64,000 nucleotides of DNA from assembly GCA_963669155.1 (NCBI GenBank), contig OZ022591.1:7428394-7492393 (forward strand), written 5' to 3'. Made by a program: the position numbers and the translations under genes. This DNA comes from Arbacia lixula. Lineage: Eukaryota; Echinodermata; Echinoidea; Arbacioida; Arbaciidae. Below the pieces are notes generated by a model. That model did not search any database. It saw nothing but the letters and a program-made list of their open reading frames with translations, and was not told the DNA's origin. This document shows, one piece after another, positions 34,001-43,293 of the stretch; the first letter of the stretch is position 1; every line of letters begins with the position of its first letter.

Positions 34001-36942
34001 CCGTCCGTCCCGAATCCGTTTAGGCAATATCTTGAGAACCGTGAACCAGATTTGCTTCAAACTTGGTACATGTGTGTATTGCATAAAACCAATGAAGTTT
34101 GTAAAATTGGGGTCAAATCTGATTGAGGTCAAAGGTCAATGAACATTGTGAAAAATTGCCCAAAATTGACCTATTTCACATTAAATCCAAATCCAAGGAT
34201 ACAATTCTCATCAGACATGGTACAAAGATGGATCTGCAATTGATCGCAAACCTTTATGTTACGGGGCCCTGGCATGGATTTGATCCTTATTTCCATCACA
34301 TCAATGCAAAACAAAAATGACCTGTGACCTTTGACCTCCATGACCCCAAATCTGATCAGTTCATTGCCCTGCCATATAGTATCATTGCACCAAGTTGGAT
34401 GAAATTTGGTCAATTATTTTTTTAGTTATTACATAAACGAGATGCGGACAGGCAGAGAAGCCAGAAACATAACGCCATTTGGCATCTTAGTTGTGGAGGC
34501 TTAAAACTTGAGAATTGGTTTGGCGCGTGGTAAGGTTTTGACGCAGGAAATACTGACCGACCTCCACGTGCAAGTATTTTATAATTGCACACAGACATGT
34601 TATGCTAAAATATTTTGCATGTATACAAAAAAAAAGTTTGTGCAAGGTGTACATCCCCTATAATATCAATATTGCTGAAATGAGGTCAGTCAACTGTAGT
34701 TCCTTTTATTTAGGTAGTCCAGCTTTCACTCCCTTTGAGATAATATTTGCCTAAATGACGCCCAGACTGTGAGAACACTCTGCCTGAAATCAGGGTTAGG
34801 TTCAACAGGACCATAATGTCCTCTTCACACTCATAAAGCTAACCTTTAATGTACTGTTCACACAACAAAATAGTAACAACCTCAAAGAGGACAGTCCTGC
34901 CTTGAATTAGGACTGGGTTCAACAGGAACATGATGTCCTGTTCGCACTCTTATACTAACCTTTGAAACACTGTTCACACAACAAAATATTTACAACCTCA
35001 AAGAGACAACCCAGCATGAAATCAGGATTAGGCTCAACAGGAACATGATGCCCTGTTCACATTGACTAATAATGCTAACCTTTGAAATCCTGTTCACACT
35101 ACATGACAATTACAACCTTAAAGAGAAAACCCTACCTGAAATCAGGGTTAGGTTCAACAGGACCATAATTTCCTTTTCACACTATTAAAGTTAACCTTAA
35201 AAACCATGTTCACACGACAAAACTGTTACAACCTCAAAGAGAACAGCCCTGCCTGAAATCAGGACTGGGTTCAACAGGAACATGATGTCCTGTTCGCACT
35301 CATAAAGCTAACCTTTGAAACACTGTTCACACAACAAAATATATATAACCTCAAAGAGAAAACCCTGCATGAAATCCAGATTAGGTTCAACAGGAACATT
35401 ATGCCTTGTTCACACTGGTAATGCTAACCTTTGAAATCCTGGCCGCTCTAAGTTTAATATTTCAATCAACCTTTTCAATTTAATTCACAAACTGATTCTC
35501 TATGGATTTTGTGTGCAGTTCTGGTGAAAAATCACACATGTGGCACTTCAAGGGCATATACTGTGCTGGGAAGGCAAAAAAGCCTTCAAAATGTGATTGT
35601 TAGCAATCTTCTTGCCAATGGTCTTAAATTCATGTATTGTTTATTTTAGAGGCTTGCTGAAAGTTATTTGCCCTCAAATGATCCACATATGGAGTAATTA
35701 ATGATTAATGATTAAATTCTCAAAATGTTCAGCCCGAACATTTCGAGGATTTGTGATTTAATCACTCATTCCTCCAAATGTAGATCATTTGAGGGCAAAT
35801 AACTTTCAGCAAGCTTCTAAAATATACAATACATGAATTTAAGACCATTGGCAAGAAGGTTGCTAACAATTACATTAGCTTTTTTGCCTTTTTTTTTGGC
35901 CTTCCCAGTACAGTATATACTCTTTAAAGAGTTAATCTGCCTGAGCTTGTATGTTCTTGTCACTGAATCTCATAGACCAACTGTTTATCTGTTGCAGAAC
36001 GGGTTGCCTTCATCAGCCAAAGATCGCGAGAGTTGTATGAACAGGAGGTTATCTGAACCAGGACCCAACCTTGGCAGTTTCAGGAGTCCTTTCCTCCATT
36101 TCCTGTTTAAATGGGCCAAAGCCTTGACCAAATGATTTTATCTCTTTAGTCTGAGTGCATCATCATGCGTTTTGCCTGTCTGTGTCAGAGCCCTTTGGTG
36201 GTGCCATGACATAGGCCGAGATTATTCAGATCTTGTAAGAGAAATGTCAAATGTCCCAATCAGCCCTAGTTAATGGGAGAAATGTGTGATGTTGCCATAG
36301 GAAAGCTTGACTCTGCTTGATTGTTTCTTCAAAAAAAATTTATGTTTTTATTTTTTTTTACTTCAGTTGAAAGAGTATAAATTCAACACAAGTATGAATT
36401 TGAGAGAATGATGTCTACATCAATTGTATAAGCTCAAATTTTGAAATTTGTTATAGTTCACATTAAACACAATTTAAACTCGTTGTTCTATCTTATCCCT
36501 CAAAGTTCAAGATGGAATGCAAGTTTATGTTACCGTTTTGATTGTGTTATTATTTGTTGGGAGGGAGATATAAATTTATTGTGATACATGAACATACCAT
36601 TACTAGTTACATTTTTTTACTTAAAGTCATGCTGATTGTGGCTACACAAAATACCATAAAAGTAGCTTATGCTAAAAAAATATTAAAAACATGAAATTAC
36701 TACCGTATAAATAAGTATAGATGTTGTAAATATTCTAGATGTAAATGAAAATGCCAATAATTCCAAGCTACATCTTGTGCAGAAGGATTGATGTTGATAC
36801 TCATTGTGGTATACTGCTGTTACATTATCTTTCTTTATGCATTGTTTTCCTTTTCCCATCTTTTTTTTACCCCCTTACAGGCCCCCCACGTGGTCACCCC
36901 AGAGGCCCACCTCGCATGCCGCCTAGACCTCCGAGGTACTAG
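27990..36942 (+). CDS. SF3B4: Splicing factor 3B subunit 4 (SF3B4/SAP49), nine coding exons, complete
   Basis: Join 27990-28023, 28834-28917, 29437-29582, 30123-30251, 31018-31198, 31641-31778, 32487-32888, 33579-33656, 36881-36942. This gives 1254 bases, 417 residues plus stop, close to the roughly 424 residues of the vertebrate protein. Subunit of the SF3b part of the U2 snRNP; it contacts pre-mRNA upstream of the branch site and binds SF3B2. RRM1 (about 13-91) has RNP2 VYVGGL and RNP1 GYGFVEF. RRM2 (about 100-178) has RNP2 IFIGNL and RNP1 KGYAFINF. The conserved [20 protein letters not shown] follows, then a long Pro/Gly/Met tail rich in PPPGM. The start [20 protein letters not shown] matches the family N-terminus. 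All introns are GT-AG. Nuclear; constitutive in known animals. Introns 2-4 start with unusual tandem duplications (see findings). Confidence 0.97.
28834..28917 (+). CDS. SF3B4: SF3B4 coding exon 2 (RRM1, first half)
   Basis: Acceptor GACACAG|ATGCAAC, donor CTGTCG|GTAAGC. Encodes [19 protein letters not shown] and then [12 protein letters not shown]2 of RRM1 is here. The donor motif GTAAGCA recurs three times downstream in intron 2. Confidence 0.96.
28918..29200 (+). repeat. Tandem array of splice-donor-bearing units in SF3B4 intron 2
   Basis: Units start at 28918 (GTAAGCAGTCACACAC), 28999 (GTTTAACAGTCACACAC), 29076 (GTAAGCAATCTCACAC) and 29139 (GTAAGCAAACATACAC). Each is followed by a long T/C-rich tract. 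Units 1-3 end TCTCAG, TTATAG or CCATGG just before the next start. Confidence 0.8.
29437..29582 (+). CDS. SF3B4: SF3B4 coding exon 3 (RRM1, second half)
   Basis: Acceptor TTCCAG|TGAACAC, donor AACAAG|GTCAGA. Encodes [18 protein letters not shown]1 GYGFVEF, and ends [13 protein letters not shown]. Its last 40 bases and donor are duplicated 92 bases downstream. Confidence 0.97.
29543..29750 (+). repeat. 92-base tandem duplication across the SF3B4 exon 3 donor
   Basis: Copy 1 starts at 29543 and copy 2 at 29635 with CATGATCAAGCTGTATGGCA. Both contain GTCAACAAG|GTCAGAAATAAT; the donors are at 29583 and 29675. Both copies end near ATAGAAACAGCATG. Confidence 0.88.
30123..30251 (+). CDS. SF3B4: SF3B4 coding exon 4 (RRM2, first half)
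   Basis: 43 codons, phase 0 to 0. Acceptor TTTTTGCAG|GCCTCT, donor CCAAAG|GTGAAC. Encodes [20 protein letters not shown] and [15 protein letters not shown] 75-base tandem array begins at the first intron base. Confidence 0.96.
30252..30600 (+). repeat. 75-base minisatellite at the start of SF3B4 intron 4
   Basis: Units begin at 30252, 30327, 30402, 30477 and 30552, an exact 75-base period, about 4.6 units. Core GGCATGAAGATGTGTAG, then AAACCAGTGGTGTTTTCAAG. The frame stays open to a stop at 30579-30581. Confidence 0.9.
31018..31198 (+). CDS. SF3B4: SF3B4 coding exon 5 (RRM2, second half)
   Basis: Acceptor TATCCAG|ATCATG, donor GCAGCAG|GTGAGT. Encodes [20 protein letters not shown] through [17 protein letters not shown]. 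Confidence 0.97.
31641..31778 (+). CDS. SF3B4: SF3B4 coding exon 6 (linker after RRM2)
   Basis: Acceptor GTTCCAG|AACGTC, donor CCTGCTG|GTAAGA. Encodes [20 protein letters not shown], the most conserved non-RRM block of the protein, then enters the Pro-rich tail (APPPPPA). Confidence 0.96.
31835..31975. repeat. Dispersed repeat, copy in SF3B4 intron 6
   Basis: GGCGCGTGGTAAAGTTTTGA through CTGACCTCCACGTGCAA to AAAAAGTTTGTGCATGGTGT; shared with 34516-34665. Confidence 0.75.
32487..32888 (+). CDS. SF3B4: SF3B4 coding exon 7 (Pro/Met-rich tail)
   Basis: Acceptor TCCTGCAG|CCACATC, donor CCACCTG|GTAAGT. Encodes a Thr-Asn run (TNTNTN) and then repeated [11 protein letters not shown] and GPPRGPP units: low-complexity, C-rich, family-typical. 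The antisense glycine-rich frame is a shadow. Confidence 0.93.
33579..33656 (+). CDS. SF3B4: SF3B4 coding exon 8 (Pro-rich tail)
   Basis: Acceptor CCCCCACAG|GGCCCC, donor CCCTTTG|GTGAGT. Encodes [18 protein letters not shown] and then PPRGPPF. Confidence 0.9.
33683..33874. mobile_element. Short inverted-repeat element with GGTGGCC subterminal repeats (SF3B4 intron 8)
   Basis: 192 bases; ends CAGGGCTTGCC...GGCAAGCCCTG, 11-base perfect inverted ends. At least six GGTGGCC or GGCCACC words inside. No exact 8-base target duplication is seen, so the hAT assignment is tentative. Confidence 0.65.
33926..34491. mobile_element. Inverted-repeat element carrying two DR1-type nuclear-receptor sites (SF3B4 intron 8)
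   Basis: Ends GCCTCCGCCACGAAG...TTAGTTGTGGAGGC. Contains a (GTCC)n stretch near 33976-34010. AGGTCAAAGGTCA at 34126-34138 and its complement TGACCTTTGACCT at 34325-34337 lie in longer inverted arms. Confidence 0.65.
34516..34665. repeat. Dispersed repeat, copy in SF3B4 intron 8
   Basis: GGCGCGTGGTAAGGTTTTGA, GACCTCCACGTGCAA and AAAAAAAGTTTGTGCAAGGT match 31835-31975 in the same orientation. Confidence 0.75.
34775..35450. repeat. 117-base tandem repeat, six units, with higher-order trimer structure (SF3B4 intron 8)
   Basis: The anchor CAACAGGA occurs at 34803, 34921, 35035, 35155, 35272 and 35388. Unit variants recur in order: units 1 and 4 have ACCATAAT, units 2 and 5 GGACTGGGTTCAACAGG, and units 3 and 6 a GATTAGG variant. 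This gives a ~352-base higher-order period. Confidence 0.82.
35547..35927. mobile_element. TTAA foldback element family A, copy 5 (SF3B4 intron 8)
   Basis: About 381 bases; left border mutated to TTCA, right TTAA intact. Confidence 0.82.
36881..36942 (+). CDS. SF3B4: SF3B4 coding exon 9 with stop
   Basis: Acceptor CCCCTTACAG|GCCCCC. Encodes [19 protein letters not shown] and TAG at 36940-36942. The Arg/Pro-rich end matches the family C-terminus. Confidence 0.92.
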
Positions 36943-37690
36943 GACTCCGCCTTCACCCCTGGGTCCTTGTCTCCTGGCTCGCTGTGCTTGAAGACGGTGT
37001 CATCTAACTACAAGCTCGTTGTCCCAGCTCTTTCCTGTTATAGGATTGATGAACCCCATCAAAATCATAAAGATACTAGTACTGGACACCCTATGGATCT
37101 ACGAATCCTAGGTCTTTTCATCCGTTCTTGAAGAAGATGTCGTCTATCTACAAGCACCTTACCCCAGATTTGTCCTATAGGATTAGCCTACATCATCAGA
37201 GTCAGTTCCATAAAGCTACTGGGTCTCTACGGTACTTCTTTGAGTTTACCCCCTGGATTTCTTCATCCATTCATCAAGATCAGCTCACTGTCCTGTGACA
37301 TTTTAGAAGTTCAGTAGAATGACCAAAGAACTTCAAGACCAATACCTCTATGCCTCCGATCATCTGGATGACCACATCCACCTGTGACCCTATCTATCAG
37401 TACCCTGCACCTTGGCTATAGTAATGTACATCTGATATAACACACCAAACACAATGGCTCCCTCAACGACCAGGGGGTGTTAGTTTCTTAGCTGTTTCGT
37501 ACAGGTACATCCTCTTAAATCACAAACTTGTAAGTGACATGACTGGAGCCAGTTTTTTTTTTTTTTTTTTTTTACATTTCTCTTGTTACCGATAGTCTTC
37601 AGTGGAAGTACATGTATTATTGTATTTTTCTCTTTTGTATCACTGAAAGCTGTAAACGATGTGAATAAACATTTGTGAATATTTGAAGAA
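36943..37690 (+). other. SF3B4: SF3B4 3' UTR
   Basis: About 730 bases between the stop codon and the poly(A) signal, including a 20-base poly-T run near 37553. The end is placed 15-25 bases past the AATAAA by convention. Confidence 0.65.
37664..37669 (+). promoter_or_regulatory. Poly(A) signal AATAAA of SF3B4
   Basis: Canonical hexamer in GTGAATAAACATTTG, followed by a GT/T-rich stretch (GTGTGATTGTTGTC) typical of a downstream element. Confidence 0.75.
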
Positions 37691-38189
37691 GTGTGATTGT
37701 TGTCATTTTTAAGTAATAGCTGTCGTAGTATTGTGGTACATGTAGTTGGAGTAATCATGATGGTAGCACATGTAGTATGGCCGGAGAAAGAGGAGTTGAT
37801 AGAGCAAAAAAGAAAAACAAATAGAGAAAAAGAGCGAGGGAGATAGAGAACAAAAAGGAAGTGAGAGAGGTGTATTTTCAATCTTAATGTTTTTCTTAGA
37901 ATATTTGAAAGCCAACTTGATGTTTCACCTTACACAAACCTTTGGATACATCTAAGATATATTTACCACTAAAAACTGACGTCAGGTCTACAACACTTTT
38001 TTTTTTTTACTGTTATGTCATTAGTTGTTTTTCTGTTATATAATCAGTGTTTTATACTGTTTATGTCATTAGCAAGCACAAATTTACACCACAATACCTA
38101 ACCTCACTTTCTATCTGTGGGACAATTCAAATACAAAGTGAAAAATACATTCTAGAAAAAATTGTCCTCTGTTTACAGGGCGAGCTTAA

Positions 38190-38280
38190 GAAGCAATCAA
38201 GAAATATTAGTCTACAGCACCAAGACCCCTTTATTGAATAGTTTTGATTAGAAATGCCCAAAAGCTAGAAAGCCAGGCAA
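38190..38280. mobile_element. Foldback element half-copy, same family
   Basis: ATTAGTCTACAGCACCAAGA, CCCCTTTATTGAATAG and AAAGCTAGAAAGCCAGGC match the right half of the family. Confidence 0.6.
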
Positions 38281-39068
38281 CAAAAATGAACTCCCATTAA
38301 GTCAAATCTTTGTGAAAAACACTAGAATGTTCCAACATCTGTATCAAATAAATCGATGCTCAAGAGGGATGGTGCGTAGGGTCATTACTAATACAAAATA
38401 TGTGACAGTGGGACGTCAACAGAACTCTCACAACAGCACTTAACATTTAGTGCCCTTTTCTGAGATAACAACATCTAAACATATCGAATGACAGCGGAAA
38501 TAATATGCATATGATATAAACATACGTGTACGTGTATATGAATAGACCTGTTACATGGTTTAACTCTTTATGCCCCGTGTGTGTATTTTATCACTAATAA
38601 TGCGCACGAGTCTCATGTATCTAGCATGGGACGGGTTAAAAGCAGAGGTCGCGGGGAAAAGGGCTCGTACGTCAATGCGGCAAAACCAATGCTGTATCAT
38701 GTGTCAACCTTGTAGATTAGTAGCAGGCTAGTTTCAATATGCGGGCACACTGGTATCAAAATCAGGCATGAGGGCTTGCCACGAATTCTCACCTCTCGGT
38801 CATTGACTTTTATATTCCAATTGGGGATGGTATTTAAAGCCAGGGTTGGCTTGATTCCAGAACCTGCACATGTTTTCCCACAGTTCTGTGGAACACATTA
38901 AATGTTGTGTTTGGGGCGGAGAAAACACATGGGGACGTGGAAGTGTGGTCGTTAATTAACCGGGCATGGGGCTCCGATATTCTGTCTTGGAACTTTGATG
39001 AGAATAACATTCTAACTTGTGTTTCTGGTAAGGATAGAATAAGCAGTGGTAGAAGCGGTAGAAGAAGA

Positions 39069-39392
<324 letters not shown>

Positions 39393-39594
39393 AGTAGACG
39401 TAGACTTATAAGATGTATAGTAGTAGTATGAGGAGGGTGAGAAGTAGAAAGAGTAAAAAAAAAACACTTACAAAGGCAACATTAGTAGATGTTTAATTGG
39501 CGGGGAACATTGTACAGCGTAGTATATGTCACGTTTTCACTTATCTTTTACGACCCCCAAGATGAAGCGCATGCAACCTCGCCGCATTCCCTCT

Positions 39595-39596
<2 letters not shown>

Positions 39597-39655
<59 letters not shown>
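39597..39655. repeat. (CT)n microsatellite
   Basis: Uninterrupted CT dinucleotides next to foldback 39726-40223. Confidence 0.96.
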
Positions 39656-39658
<3 letters not shown>

Positions 39659-39725
39659 ATACCCCCCCCCTCCTCTCTCATTCACTCCCCTTCTCTCCCT
39701 CGCTCGCCCACTCTCTGCTGTCACC

Positions 39726-40223
39726 TTAAAAATTACCCTGAAATTATTTTGGTTTCAATAAAAAGAGACAAATGAAAGAAACATATGAGTGAAGGTTTGA
39801 CGAAAATCGGTCAAAGGAAAAGAAAGTTATTTGATTCTAATTTTTTTATTGTGTGACGTCACATGCGAGGTGCTCTCCCATATGTTGTGTACAATTTTTT
39901 TCGAAAATGTGCATTTTCTCACAAAGATATGCATCCTTTTACTTGTGCGTTTGATACATTATCAGAAATACGTTTTTACACACATACCTGTACGGAAAAA
40001 AAATCATTCCGTTGTCAAAAACAGAAAAAAGCAATTTATCGACTTATTTTGTACACAACATATGGGAGAGCACCTCGCAAGTGACGTCACAAAATCAAAA
40101 CTTTAAAATCAAATAACTTTCTTTTCCTTTGACCGATTTTCGTCAAACCTTCACTCATATGTTTCTTTCATTTGTCTCTTTTTATTGAAACCAAAATAAT
40201 TTCAGGGTGAACTTCCCCTTTAA
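39726..40223. mobile_element. TTAA foldback element family D, full copy with two CRE palindromes
   Basis: 498 bases, TTAA at both ends, arms pair through GAAACATATGAGTGAAGG and complement. Each arm holds a perfect TGACGTCA (39854-39861 and 40082-40089) next to AGGTGCTCTCCCATATG / complement. Confidence 0.85.
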
Positions 40224-40648
40224 CTGGCTGGAGAGTGAAATGAATGGGCTTGCTTGAGGAGCGAGAGGTATAGGGGGCCACGACAGGGTGCGGACGGGAA
40301 ACTTGAATTTGGTCTCTAACAGCGGACGCCGCGCGGTCTCATTCGGCAGGTGTGCGACTCATCCAGTACAGAGTGTCTCAAGAAAAGGATAAATGTCTAA
40401 CCAAGGATGTATCATGGACCCTACCACGAAAGTCCATGGATGTATGAAGCGAGCTGGCTTCATAGCTCATTGATCTATCGTAAAAGTATGTTTCGATTCT
40501 TAACGTTGCTAGGAGCTAAGCCTGTTACAGCCAATGTGTCAATTTCACCCCGTCAGTCAGTTCCTCGTCGAATTAGAGTAACTGAACATAAGGATTCATA
40601 TGAAATATGATATTTCGCAAAGGAAGTTATACCGTATTACATTTAAGA

Positions 40649-41189
40649 TTAATCCTAATACTCCCGGGGTATTTCAAAGCTTGTTATTACCGGGGGGGGG
40701 GGGGGGGCATTATGCCCCCCCCCCCCCCCCCCACCCTGAGATCTCGGCCATGGGTCGCCCGATTGCCTCAAAACTTTGCACAAGGGTCAAGAATTATGTA
40801 ATCTACAAAGTTGTATAGCTTGGGCGTGTGTGAATGTGGGTGTGTGGGTGTGGGTGTGTGTTTGTGTGTGTGTGTGGTAATTATTTACACTTTTTGAAAC
40901 AATGATAACACTTATTAGAAAAGTATTTACATAAATTGGAAAAGCTCCTGATTTTATCCATAGGGTTATACACAGTCACATAGAGAAATAGCGAAATTTC
41001 AGTGACATGTGTTCGGTAAACGTAATCTGACACCCGCACGGTAGGTCCGATCGCCATGAATTTGGTATCAAAATGTGCGGGAATGATTAGAGAAAAAAGT
41101 CAAGAAATTGAGGCGTTAGGAAGTACCGACAAAACTTCGACAGGGGGGGGGGGCATAATGCCCCCCCCCCCCCGGAGTATTAGGGTTAA
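40649..41189. mobile_element. TTAA-flanked element with poly-G/poly-C subterminal hairpins (piggyBac-like ends)
   Basis: Left TTAATCCTAATACTCCCGGG, right complement of TTTAACCCTAATACTCC. TTAA followed by CCC resembles piggyBac ends. Near each end is a G-run, a short CATTATG or CATAATG spacer, and a C-run, a potential perfect hairpin. Confidence 0.65.
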
Positions 41190-41499
41190 AGGAAAAGAAT
41201 GACTCTGCCTATTTTGCACAGTCAGTGCAATTGGGCGTACATCGACCATCTATGAATATTGGACAGGGATGTTACCAAGCTGTAGTGTTACGTACATATT
41301 AATTTAGTCGTCTCATTAACATGGAATAATTCTGTAGGAAAGTGGGCACAGCGTTCGTTTTGAGGGAGGTTTAGACCCTCTAGTTTCCATTAAGACTTAT
41401 TACGTAACAGGTACCCATCAGATACTTGGACGTGAGAGAGACCTTATGTCGCCCCGCCCTCTGCTTTTCAAGCTCTTGAGTCAGATTTTGGGCTTTCCA

Positions 41500-41850
41500 C
41501 TACTTCTCTATGTGTGATCTTTTACCCATATCCTTTACATGAGCCTTTAACCATACTCTTGAGTCTCTACCTTACGCCTTAAAAATACGCCATGAACCGC
41601 ACTCTCCATTTTATGCCTTTCCATACTCTTAGCCTTACGCCTTAACCACACTCTAAACGTTGCTCCTTAACCATGCTCTCAACTTATGCCTTACCATACT
41701 CTTAACCGAACACCTTAACCATACCTATTATTTTACGCATTAACTATATACTCTTAACCTGACGTCTGCACCATACCCTGTAACCCTCAACCATCACTAT
41801 TAACCCTCAATTTAAACCTTTGACCCTTAACCTTAAGCCTGTAACATTGA
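41500..41850. repeat. Degenerate CCTTAACCATACTCTTAACC-type repeat
   Basis: Many diverged ~20-base units such as CTTAACCATGCTCTCAAC, CTTAACCGAACACC and TAACCCTCAACC. Confidence 0.6.
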
Positions 41851-42589
41851 AACATATAAACATATAACATTTAAATATATAAACATATAAACATATAACA
41901 TTTAAATATCATTTAATATAACATCAAACCTTCACCATAACCCTTGGCAACCAAAATGGCGACACACACTTTTCTCCTTTGTTTAACCTTGACGTAAAAG
42001 GGAAGCAAACAAGACAGCATAAAGTTATGGAAATAATAATACAGACACGTGAGAATCGAAATCTCCTAAAATATCATATAAGTGTAACCAAAATCACGAC
42101 GAGCTTGAGGGCACACCTTGTGAAAGTCCTTACAAGGTCTGCGGGGTTATTTTTTATATTATTCTTCTTATTCTCTTTCTAGCACTAAACTTTAAAGGAC
42201 TATCATGATGGTGCACCGTGAAACTCGTCATACACTTTTCACTGTGCAAGAACCTAGTCTGCAAACACTCTAATTTGACACTTTAATGCAACTATTTCAT
42301 TCTCCCTGACTGTGTCAAAGTATAGATGACCTATCGTACTCTAAAAGAAGGAAATTGTTATGTATCTGCACACTCGCAATATTCTTCCTTCATTTTTTCT
42401 TGAGGCGGACTGTAGAGCGGCCCTCGCCCAGGTAAATGGTAATGGCATGCATATCAAAGCCAAGTGCGGCGAGTTAATACAGCGGGCCGCACTCAGCCGA
42501 CTTGACCGATTAGTCATAGTGGATGCGTCAGGCCGGCCGTCTAGCGGGGCAGGGGGTGGGCAGGAGAGGGGTGTACTCAGCAACCTTTA

Positions 42590-43014
42590 AAAATGGGGAG
42601 GGAGGAGGCAAACTTGTTGAGGAATTAAACCCCAGTAATAGGCTGACTTGGAAGAGGGTGAGGAGTGGAGGAGATGGGTGTCATCGGGTACCTGTAAAGA
42701 AGAGGAAGGGGCAGGTGGAAACTTATTGGAATGGCTGTTAGCTTGAAAGAGGGAGGAAACCACTATAATGATTTGACATGGATAGATTAGCAACTGTTTA
42801 AGAAAAATCAGACGTCATTATAAGGAGTTAAGTTGGGTTTATGGAGGGGGGGGGGGGGGGCAGGCTGAGGAGATTCCCCGGTTAACTTTGGGGACAAGGG
42901 GGAGGGAGGAGGCAAACTTGTTGGAATGGATACAGGCCTATATAGGATTTAAATGGGAATTAAACCTCTGACAATAGGTTGACTTGGATAAAGGCAGACA
43001 AATTAGAGAAAAGA

Positions 43015-43054
<40 letters not shown>

Positions 43055-43261
43055 CTAGCTAGTTGGGTTTAGGTAGAGGATGGGAATTAAGGAGCCGGGT
43101 GTTCTCGGACACGGTTGAACAAAAAGGGGGTGAAGGCGAACTTGTTGGAATGGCTTTAAGCTTGAAAAAGGGAGGAAAACTCAGCAATACGTTGACTTGC
43201 ATGAACGCCGACAAATTAGAGTATCGGGTGGGCATAATTCGAACAAAATGGACGTTATTTG

Positions 43262-43270
<9 letters not shown>
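42590..43270. repeat. Irregular long tandem repeat (three units)
   Basis: GGGGAGGGAGGAGGCAAACTTGTTG-type units recur near 42593, 42899 and 43125, each followed by a TTGACTTGGA-type block. Includes (TTAG)n at 43016-43063. Confidence 0.55.

Positions 43271-43293
<23 letters not shown>

Noticed and set aside
33848..34142. 92- and 71-codon frames in SF3B4 intron 8
   Set aside because: Inside a dispersed inverted-repeat element with (GTCC)n; no conserved protein.
34775..35450. CRISPR-like array from regularly spaced CAACAGGA
   Set aside because: The intervening sequence is also repeated; it is a 117-base tandem satellite.
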